A stretch of DNA of 5,960 nucleotides from CAYMRB01 sp964392615 (lineage in GTDB: Bacteria; Planctomycetota; UBA8108), in assembly GCA_964392615.1 (NCBI GenBank), contig CAYMRB010000540.1, positions 1-5,960 of the forward strand, written 5' to 3'. Positions 1 through 5,328 of this stretch are shown here, in pieces. The notes beneath the pieces were generated by a model. That model did not search any database and was not told where the DNA came from. It worked only from the letters and a program-made list of their open reading frames with translations. Position 1 is the first letter of the stretch; each line of letters opens with the position of its first letter. A program made the position numbers and the translations under genes.

Positions 1-444
1 AAGAGGGAGCTGTTCCTCGAGATCGAGAAGCACTTCCGCCCGGAGTTCCTCAACCGCATCGACGAGATCATCGTCTTCAACAGCCTCGATCGGGAGGATC
101 TCCGCCTGATTGTCGATATCGAGCTGCAGCACGTCATTCACCGTCTCAAGGCGCAGGGCCTCGACGTTGCGATCAGCGGCGAGGTGCAGGAGTTCCTGAT
201 CGACAAGGGCTTCAATCCCGATTTCGGCGCGCGGCCGCTGCGCCGTGCCGTCGAGCAGTTCATCGAAGACGCCATGGCCGAAGAGATTCTGCGCGGCCAC
301 TTCGAGAACAAGAAGTCGATCACGAGCGGGATCAAGGACGGCCAGGTCTTCTTCGCGCTCGACGAGGAGGCCGGCGATCCGCCGCTCGAGGAGATGCCCG
401 AGACGGTCGCCGCCGCATCCGACGACGACTCCGACGCGAGTTGA
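1..444 (+). CDS. clpC: ATP-dependent Clp protease ATP-binding subunit, ClpC-like (3' end only)
   Basis: This is the last 147 codons of a Clp/Hsp100 AAA+ unfoldase, open at the left edge of the window. Such proteins form hexamers that unfold substrates and feed them to the ClpP protease in the cytoplasm. Visible are the end of the second AAA+ domain with FRPEFLNRIDE (residues 12-22 of the fragment, containing the arginine-finger region) and the D2-small domain with the sensor-2 motif GARPLRR (76-82). The segment AEEILRGHF (93-101) resembles ClpC (SEEILRG) more than ClpB, where I would expect something like AQQILSGE. After the fold ends near residue 120 there is an acidic tail of about 27 residues rich in Asp, Glu and Ala, ending DDDSDAS. 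The stop is TGA at 442-444, nine bases from the folC stop on the other strand. The family is near certain. ClpC rather than ClpB is likely but rests on the C-terminus alone, because the N-domain, the D1 domain and the ClpP-binding loop lie outside the window. Confidence 0.9.
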   Translation, partial: KRELFLEIEKHFRPEFLNRIDEIIVFNSLDREDLRLIVDIELQHVIHRLKAQGLDVAISGEVQEFLIDKGFNPDFGARPLRRAVEQFIEDAMAEEILRGHFENKKSITSGIKDGQVFFALDEEAGDPPLEEMPETVAAASDDDSDAS

Positions 445-453
445 TCCGTCGGC

Positions 454-1773
454 TCAGCGGCTCCGCAGCCGCCCGCGCAGCTCGCCCGCCAGGTAGATCG
501 ATCCCGCGATGACGATCGCATCGCCGCGGGCAACCGCTGCATCGAAGGCTTCGTGCGGTGATTCGATCACCTCGCCCGAGCCGAGGTTGTCGCGCAGCTC
601 CCGCGGGTCGAGCGAGCGGTTCGCATCGGCGCGCGTGAAGACGAACGCGTCGGCCATCGACGGCAGCCGTGCGACGATCGCGTCGCGGTTCTTGTCCGAC
701 GCGAGCGAGAACAGCAACGTGCGGGGTCGCGGGAAGTCGATCTCATCGAGCGTGGCGGCCAGCGCGTCGATCGACTCCGTCGTGTGCGCGCCGTCGAGGC
801 AGATCGGCGGTCCGAGGTTGGCTTCGCTGTCGGGAGACCCCGCGGCGAAGATCTCGACGCGGGCCGGCAGGACGAGCGTCGCGAGGGCTCGACGCAGCGC
901 GTCGGGAGCGGTGGGGCGCTCCGCGTCCGCGGCCCAGCGGCGGTGGAGCTCCAGGGCGATCGACAGATCCGTGCGCAGCGCCGGGCCGCGGATCGCCGGC
1001 GCTTCGACCGCGCCGTCGACTCCATCGATCGCCAGCCAGCCGACGCCGAGTCGCCGCACGGAATCGGGGCGCGCTGCGACGATCGGTGCGCCGGTCTCTC
1101 GCGCCACCGCCTCGATCGTCTCGCGAGCTTCCGGCGGTAACGATCCCAGGACGACCGAGACGCCGGGCTCGAGAATGCCGGCCTTCTCGCGCGCGATCTG
1201 CTCCAGGCTGTCGCCGAGCAGGTGCGTGTGCTCGAGGCCGATGCTGGTGATCGAGGTGAGCTGCGGGGACAGGATGTTCGTCGCGTCGAGCCGTCCGCCG
1301 AGCCCGACCTCGAAGATCGCGACGTCGACCTCGCAGCGCGCGAACCACTGCATCGCGAGCGCCGTCATGAGCTCGAAGAACGTCGGAGACGCCTCGGGCC
1401 GCGGGCGGCGGCGCTCGAGGATCGGGAGCATCGCGTTGGTGAGGTCGATGAGCTCGTCGGCGTCGATCGGCTGGCCGTCCACCCGCAAGCGTTCGCGGAG
1501 GTGTTCCAGATGCGGCGACGTGTACGTGCCGACCCGCCACCCGTCAGCGCGAAGGAGCGCCTCGAGCATCAGCGATGTCGCGCCCTTGCCCTTCGTGCCC
1601 GCGATGTGGATCGACGGATAGCGCTGCTGCGGATTGCCGAGCTCGCCGGCGAATGTCCGCATGCGCTCCAGATCGAGCGTGTCCTGGCCGTAACGGAAGG
1701 ATTGAAACTTCTCGTAATTGGTGAATGATGCCAGGAATCGCCGGAAATCGTCGAAGTCCGTCAGCGGTTTCAT
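454..1773 (-). CDS. folC: bifunctional folylpolyglutamate synthase / dihydrofolate synthase
   Basis: This 439-residue cytoplasmic Mur-ligase-family enzyme uses ATP to add glutamate to folates, and in many bacteria to dihydropteroate. Motifs in order: P-loop GTKGKGAT (59-66), SPHL (86-89), FEVGLGGRLDATN (154-166, with E155 as likely Mg ligand), LEHTHLLG (180-187), REKAGI (195-200, with K197 at the position carbamylated in studied FolC), PARVE (303-307, usually PGRLE), LDGAHTTES (326-334) and SDKNRD (359-364). Length is normal for the family. I chose ATG at 1771-1773 because family homology begins just after it (DFDDFRRFLASFTNYE). The frame extends to a GTG at 1828-1830, but those 19 extra residues would run through the lpxB start region and look unrelated. 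No Shine-Dalgarno sequence precedes the ATG, which fits the leaderless promoter described separately. The gene is convergent with clpC and divergent from lpxB. Whether it has both activities or only glutamylation cannot be told from sequence. Confidence 0.95.
   Translation of the reverse strand: MKPLTDFDDFRRFLASFTNYEKFQSFRYGQDTLDLERMRTFAGELGNPQQRYPSIHIAGTKGKGATSLMLEALLRADGWRVGTYTSPHLEHLRERLRVDGQPIDADELIDLTNAMLPILERRRPRPEASPTFFELMTALAMQWFARCEVDVAIFEVGLGGRLDATNILSPQLTSITSIGLEHTHLLGDSLEQIAREKAGILEPGVSVVLGSLPPEARETIEAVARETGAPIVAARPDSVRRLGVGWLAIDGVDGAVEAPAIRGPALRTDLSIALELHRRWAADAERPTAPDALRRALATLVLPARVEIFAAGSPDSEANLGPPICLDGAHTTESIDALAATLDEIDFPRPRTLLFSLASDKNRDAIVARLPSMADAFVFTRADANRSLDPRELRDNLGSGEVIESPHEAFDAAVARGDAIVIAGSIYLAGELRGRLRSR
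457..472. other. short hairpin at the clpC/folC convergent junction
   Basis: GCGGCT (457-462) and AGCCGC (467-472) are exact reverse complements around a CCGC loop, giving a 6-bp all-GC-rich stem inside the last codons of folC, just past the clpC stop. It lies where a bidirectional terminator would be useful, but there is no T tract on either side, so it does not meet the intrinsic-terminator pattern. In DNA this GC-rich such a stem can arise by chance. Confidence 0.2.
1702..1729 (+). promoter_or_regulatory. candidate promoter for the lpxB operon, inside folC
   Basis: TTGAAA (1702-1707, 5 of 6 to the sigma70 -35 consensus) is followed after 16 bases by AATGAT (1724-1729, 4 of 6 to the -10). 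It sits in a locally AT-richer pocket and would start transcription near A1736, about 67 bases before the lpxB TTG. The pocket also encodes the Phe/Asn/Tyr/Lys-rich start of FolC (SFTNYEKFQSF), so protein composition alone could explain it. The 29-bp gap between folC and lpxB is too short for a normal upstream promoter, so the lpxB promoter must lie inside folC somewhere; this is the best match I see. Confidence 0.25.
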
Positions 1774-1780
1774 CGGGTCG

Positions 1781-1809
1781 CTTATAGGGAAGCCCGTTCG
1801 TCTTGTCCA
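1781..1809 (-). promoter_or_regulatory. sigma70-type promoter for folC, predicted leaderless start
   Basis: On the minus strand TGGACA (1809-1804, 5 of 6 to consensus) is followed by exactly 17 bases and then TATAAG (1786-1781, 5 of 6). With standard spacing, transcription would begin at about G1774 or A1773, that is, at or one base before the folC ATG. This agrees with the absence of any Shine-Dalgarno sequence. The -35 box overlaps the TTG start of lpxB (1803-1805), and the -10 box overlaps the candidate lpxB ribosome binding site. The call rests on sequence match and spacing only. Confidence 0.5.
1786..1792 (+). promoter_or_regulatory. candidate ribosome binding site for lpxB
   Basis: AGGGAAG is the only purine-rich, Shine-Dalgarno-like stretch ahead of the lpxB TTG, with roughly 10-12 bases between them, somewhat longer than ideal. 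It supports TTG at 1803-1805 as the start, as does the in-frame TAG at 1785-1787 just upstream. Confidence 0.35.
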
Positions 1810-3071
1810 CCGCCAACGCTCCGCCGGCACCCGACGTCCGCGCTGGTGCGAACATCGTCATCTCCGCGGCCGAGCCGTCGGGTGATCTTCACGGTCGGCA
1901 CCTGATCGAGGCCGTCCACCACGTTCGTCCCGACGTCCGCTTCTGCGGCTTCGGCAGTCGGGAGATGCAGGCGGCCGGGTGCGAGATCTGCGCCGATCTG
2001 ACGGACGTCGCGGCCATGGCGCTCAATTGGGTCGGCGGCATCATGCGGTTCATCCGCGTGTTGAAGAGGTTCGACGAGCTTCTGGTCGAGAGGCGCCCGG
2101 CTGCGGTGGTGCTGATCGATTCGCCGGGGCTGCACTTCCTCATGGCGCGCCTGGCGAAGTGGCGCCGCGTGCCGGTGGTGTACTACATCTGCCCGCAGAT
2201 CTGGGCATGGGCTCCGTGGCGGCGCCGCAAGATCGTCCGCTACACCGATCTGCTGATGCCGATCCTGCCGTTCGAGGAGGAGATCTACCGCGGTCACGGC
2301 ACGCCCGTTCGGTACGTCGGTCACCCGCTGGGCGACGAGATGCAGTCCGTCTCGAGTGACCTGGGCCGCGACCTGCGGCAGCGGCTGGCGATCGAGCCGG
2401 AGCAGCGCGTCATCGGCCTGTTCCCGGGCAGCCGGTCCAAGGAGGTCGAGATGCTGGCACCGGTCTTCCACCGGCTGCTGCGGGACATGGGGCTCGACGC
2501 CGCGCGCCACCGGGTCGTCGTGTCCTGCTATCGCGACGAGTTCCGCGCGCCTCTCGAGCAGGCGGCGGAGGACGCCGGGGTCGACACGGAGCTCGTCGGC
2601 GACGATGCGCGCGCCCTGATGCAGGCGTGCGATTTCGCGCTCGTCGCGTCGGGGACTGCCTCTCTGCAGCTCGCGTACTACGAGAAGCCGATGGTCGTGC
2701 TCTATCGGACCAACGGCTTCGGTAGGTGGATGTTCGAGCATTTCGCGGTGACGCCGTGGATCGCTCTTCCGAATATCCTCGGCGCGTCGGTCAATGGCGG
2801 CGAGGCGACCGTCGTCGAGGAGCTTTTCTACGACGAACCGCACGAGGGGATCGCGACTTCGGCCCGCGAGCTGGTCGACGATGGAGAGGCGCGGAGTCGA
2901 GCCCTGGAGGCGCTGGGGCGGCTCAAGCGCGCCTTTTTCCGCCCCGGAGGCGGCGCGCGAGCTGCGGAGACCCTGCTCGCGTTTCTCGGCGGAGAATTGC
3001 CGGAGGTTGCAATTCCGCGACCCCCGATCGAAGATTCGATGAGTCAGGGTGGCGCCTCGAAAGAACCATGA
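1803..3071 (+). CDS. lpxB: lipid-A-disaccharide synthase
   Basis: This 422-residue GT19 glycosyltransferase condenses UDP-2,3-diacylglucosamine with 2,3-diacylglucosamine-1-phosphate to make the lipid A disaccharide, acting as a peripheral protein at the inner face of the cytoplasmic membrane. Motifs: SAAEPSGDLHG (21-31), FCGFGSREMQAAGCE (48-62; E. coli has a similar GG-M-AAG stretch), VVLIDSPGLHF (102-112), YYICPQIWAW (127-136), RYVGHPLGDE (170-179), IGLFPGSRSKEVEML (204-218) and VASGTASLQLAYYEKPMVV (281-299). The usual TLE after SGTA is SLQ here (287-289). The start must be TTG at 1803: an in-frame TAG lies at 1785-1787 and no ATG, GTG or other TTG occurs before the first conserved motif. 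The N-terminus carries about 15 extra residues, and a Pro/Ser/Gly-rich tail (about 400-422) extends beyond the usual C-terminus; the E. coli protein is about 382 residues. The stop overlaps the next start as ATGA. It is probably the first gene of the operon. Confidence 0.95.
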   Translation: MSTANAPPAPDVRAGANIVISAAEPSGDLHGRHLIEAVHHVRPDVRFCGFGSREMQAAGCEICADLTDVAAMALNWVGGIMRFIRVLKRFDELLVERRPAAVVLIDSPGLHFLMARLAKWRRVPVVYYICPQIWAWAPWRRRKIVRYTDLLMPILPFEEEIYRGHGTPVRYVGHPLGDEMQSVSSDLGRDLRQRLAIEPEQRVIGLFPGSRSKEVEMLAPVFHRLLRDMGLDAARHRVVVSCYRDEFRAPLEQAAEDAGVDTELVGDDARALMQACDFALVASGTASLQLAYYEKPMVVLYRTNGFGRWMFEHFAVTPWIALPNILGASVNGGEATVVEELFYDEPHEGIATSARELVDDGEARSRALEALGRLKRAFFRPGGGARAAETLLAFLGGELPEVAIPRPPIEDSMSQGGASKEP

Positions 3072-4210
3072 GCCGAACCTCGCGAACTCCTGGACACGGC
3101 AGAGAGTCCCGTTCCAACCGCCACGAACGTCCCGGCAGGGCCAACGCGCGGCCGCCGAAGGCCCAAGTCCGTCGGCGCGTCGGCATGCAGTTGATCTTCC
3201 TCGCGGTCATCGGCGGCATGATGTTGGTCGCCCTCGGCTATCAGCAGGCGGGCTGGTTCGGCGGCGTCAAGGAAGAGCCCAGTGGGCGCTCGGTGTCGCT
3301 CGACGAGCTGCGCGCCGAGTATGCCGAGGAGGTGGGCGACGGCGGCTCGGTCGAGCTGCGGAGCCAGGAGGAAATCGAGCGATTCCTCGAGCAGCATGAC
3401 GACGACGGCGCGTTGACGATCGGTGACCTCGACGATTTCGCCGATCAACCGCCGCCGTCCATGGCGCCGTTCGAGGACGATCCGGTCCTGCTCGAGCTGG
3501 CAGCGAGTCGCGACCGGACCGCCGGCGAGGAGGACCTCGACGTCGTCACCGACGAGTCGATCATCTACCTGTTGCACCGCGCGCTCGCCCGTCCGGACGA
3601 GACCCGCAGCGGTCAGCCGGTACTGACGTCGCGTCGCGATCGAGTCACGGAGAGGCTACTCGCCGAGCCCGACCGTTACCGCGGCCAGCTCGTCGAGATC
3701 GTCGGCAACCTCGTCCGCCAGGAGCGGGACAAGAGCCCCGTGCAGTTCCGCGCGCTGCCGGACGATCACGAGAGCGGCCTCGAGCGGACGTTCCGATCCT
3801 ACGTCTACGCGTCCGAGAGTCCGAAGGACTCGTTCTTTCTCGTCTACTCGTCGAAGCCTCAGGACCTCGAGCACCTCACCGGGGTGACGTTTCGCGGCTA
3901 CTTCTGCCGCCTCTACACGAACGACGTCGAGGTCAACGGCGAGCTGTACAAGGGCACGATTCCGATTCTCGTCGGGCTGGAGCACTCGTTGCTCCCGTCG
4001 GCTCCTCCGGCCGCGCCGAGCATTCTCTACCTGCTGCCCGTCGCGATCATTCTGCCGCTGGTCGCCGGCGCGTTCATCTTCGTGCTGACGCGGCGCACGA
4101 ACCGGACGTTCGAGAGCCGTCGGGAGAAAGCCCGCTCGGCCGTCAAGAGCGGCGACGAATCCGCAGGCTCGAAGGCCAGCGCCGCCGACAGCACCAGCAC
4201 CGAGGACTGA
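3068..4210 (+). CDS. uncharacterised envelope protein with two membrane segments
   Basis: I do not recognise a named family. The 380 residues show: a very basic N-terminus (1-38, many Arg, no acidic cluster); a membrane segment at about 40-58 (MQLIFLAVIGGMMLVALGY); an acidic, probably disordered linker (70-160); a folded region (about 162-306); a second membrane segment at about 318-340; and a charged cytoplasmic tail from RRTNR onward. Positive-inside charge predicts both ends cytoplasmic and the central domain periplasmic. Within that domain, DRYRGQLVEIVGNLVR (202-217) and VTFRGYFCRLYTND (273-286) followed by PILVGLE look like paired beta strands of an OB-like fold. I recall similar GYF-[FC]-[KR]-LY proteins of unknown function in planctomycetes, unverified. 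ATG at 3068 overlaps the lpxB stop (ATGA), which suggests translational coupling because only a weak AAAGAA precedes it. The frame is open further upstream (from 2726), but that part overlaps lpxB and is Arg-rich shadow sequence. A second in-frame ATG at 3185-3187 begins the membrane segment directly and is a possible alternative start. Confidence 0.85.
   Translation: MSRTSRTPGHGRESRSNRHERPGRANARPPKAQVRRRVGMQLIFLAVIGGMMLVALGYQQAGWFGGVKEEPSGRSVSLDELRAEYAEEVGDGGSVELRSQEEIERFLEQHDDDGALTIGDLDDFADQPPPSMAPFEDDPVLLELAASRDRTAGEEDLDVVTDESIIYLLHRALARPDETRSGQPVLTSRRDRVTERLLAEPDRYRGQLVEIVGNLVRQERDKSPVQFRALPDDHESGLERTFRSYVYASESPKDSFFLVYSSKPQDLEHLTGVTFRGYFCRLYTNDVEVNGELYKGTIPILVGLEHSLLPSAPPAAPSILYLLPVAIILPLVAGAFIFVLTRRTNRTFESRREKARSAVKSGDESAGSKASAADSTSTED
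4202..4206 (+). promoter_or_regulatory. ribosome binding site of aroB
   Basis: GAGGA lies inside the last codons of the upstream gene, six bases before TTG at 4213-4215. This near-ideal spacing supports the TTG as the aroB start and suggests that translation of the two genes is closely linked. Confidence 0.65.
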
Positions 4211-4212
4211 AC

Positions 4213-5313
4213 TTGTCGATACGCAAGGTCGATGTCCGCGCGGCGGGCGGATCGTATCCCGTCTTCGTCGGGTCCGGGGCGCTATCGAAGGTGGCGCGAG
4301 TGTTCCGGGGCTCGTTTCGACCGTCGCGCTTGCATCTCGTCACGGACTCACGCGTCCGACGTCACTACGGAAAGGCCGTGCGCGAGGCGCTCGAGTCGAC
4401 CGGATTGCCCGTGTCGCAGACGGTCGTTCCCGCCGGTGAAGCCTCCAAGAGCTTCGTCGAGCTCGAGCGCATCGTCCGCGAGACGATCCGCGCCGGTTGC
4501 GATCGTCGCGCGTGCCTCGTCGCGCTCGGTGGGGGGGTGGTCGGCGATCTGACCGGGTACGCTGCGGCTAGCCTGTTGCGCGGCGTGCCGTTCGTGCAGG
4601 TGCCGACGACTCTCCTCGCGATGGTCGACGCCTCGGTCGGCGGCAAGACCGGCATCAACGTGCCGGAAGGCAAGAACCTCGTCGGCGCGTTCCACCAGCC
4701 TCGCGCCGTGGTGATGGACCTCGACACTCTGCGCACGCTGCCGCGTCGGGAGGTGCGCGCGGGTTGGGCGGAGATCATCAAGACCGCCGCGATCCGCGAC
4801 ACGCGGCTTCTGAGCCTCATCGAGAAGGAGCGAGAGGCGCTGCTCGCCGGCGACGAGGCGCTGCTCGGACGCGTCGTCGCGCGTTGCGTGCGGATCAAGG
4901 CTGCCGTCGTCGAGGCCGACGAGCGCGAGTCCGGAGTGCGGATGATCCTGAACTTCGGGCACACCCTCGCCCACGGCATCGAGGCTGCGCAGGGCTACGG
5001 CGGGCTTCTGCACGGCGAGGCCGTCGCGGTCGGCATGGTGTTCGCAGCGCGGCTCGGCGAGCGGCTGGGGCGGACGGCCACGGGCACCGCGGAGCGGCTC
5101 GAGGGCACGCTTGCCGCCTACGGGCTTCCTGTGGGCTTGAGGGGATGCGATACGTCGCGTATTCTGGCGGCCATGTCCCGCGACAAGAAGCGCGGGCCGA
5201 AGGGTTTGCGATGGGTCTTTCTGCCACGCATCGGCGAGGCGGCCATCGCGGACGACGTCGATCCGAAGGTCCAGCAGCGTGAGTTGCAGGCCTTCTCGAC
5301 GCAGCATGGCTGA
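4213..5313 (+). CDS. aroB: 3-dehydroquinate synthase
   Basis: This 366-residue cytoplasmic enzyme converts DAHP to 3-dehydroquinate, the second step of the shikimate pathway to chorismate, using NAD+ and a divalent metal (Zn or Co). Motifs: PAGEASKS (73-80), the NAD-binding glycine motif LGGGVVGDLTGY (105-116), VPTTLLAMVDASVGGKTGIN (130-149), EGKNLVGAFHQP (152-163), AGWAEIIKTA (183-192, metal ligand E187), LNFGHTLAHGIE (246-257, metal ligand H250), LLHGEAVAVGM (265-275, metal ligand H267) and MSRDKKRGPKGLRWV (321-335). All expected catalytic features are present and the length is typical. The start is TTG, two bases after the upstream stop, with GAGGA six bases before it; homology to the family (VDVRAAGGSYPVFVG) begins within a few residues. 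A run of seven G at 4531-4537 encodes part of the glycine motif, and the frame stays intact across it. Confidence 0.97.
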   Translation: MSIRKVDVRAAGGSYPVFVGSGALSKVARVFRGSFRPSRLHLVTDSRVRRHYGKAVREALESTGLPVSQTVVPAGEASKSFVELERIVRETIRAGCDRRACLVALGGGVVGDLTGYAAASLLRGVPFVQVPTTLLAMVDASVGGKTGINVPEGKNLVGAFHQPRAVVMDLDTLRTLPRREVRAGWAEIIKTAAIRDTRLLSLIEKEREALLAGDEALLGRVVARCVRIKAAVVEADERESGVRMILNFGHTLAHGIEAAQGYGGLLHGEAVAVGMVFAARLGERLGRTATGTAERLEGTLAAYGLPVGLRGCDTSRILAAMSRDKKRGPKGLRWVFLPRIGEAAIADDVDPKVQQRELQAFSTQHG

Positions 5314-5318
5314 CGGAG
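5314..5318 (+). promoter_or_regulatory. candidate ribosome binding site of the lipoprotein gene
   Basis: CGGAG sits directly after the aroB stop and ten bases before ATG at 5329-5331. The gap between the genes is 15 bases, with no room for a separate promoter or terminator, so the downstream gene is probably cotranscribed with aroB. Confidence 0.45.
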
Positions 5319-5328
5319 TGATAATCGG

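Noticed and set aside
447..459. 13-base exact repeat CGTCGGCTCAGCG, also at 5454-5466
   Set aside because: About one such match is expected by chance in 6 kb of this composition, and the two contexts are unrelated.
457..472. Intrinsic terminator between clpC and folC
   Set aside because: A 6-bp GC stem exists but has no T tract on either strand; kept only as a low-confidence hairpin.
509..1621. Long open frame antisense to folC (370 codons)
   Set aside because: Ser/Arg/Ala-rich translation with no domain, opposite clear folC coding sequence.
1781..1788. A -10 box on the + strand (TTATAG/TATAGG) for lpxB
   Set aside because: No acceptable -35 hexamer lies 16-18 bases upstream, and the resulting leader would lose the candidate ribosome binding site.
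1774..1830. GTG start for folC at 1830
   Set aside because: It would add 19 residues unlike FolC, through the lpxB start region, and would lie upstream of the predicted transcription start.
1782..2843. Long open frame antisense to lpxB (353 codons)
   Set aside because: Its translation is Arg/His/Asp-rich with no recognisable motif, and it mirrors the third-codon-position bias of lpxB; a typical antisense shadow in high-GC DNA.
2726..3067. Upstream extension of the two-membrane-segment gene
   Set aside because: The frame is open, but it lies wholly over lpxB and reads as Arg-rich shadow sequence; the ATG in the ATGA overlap at 3068 is the better start.
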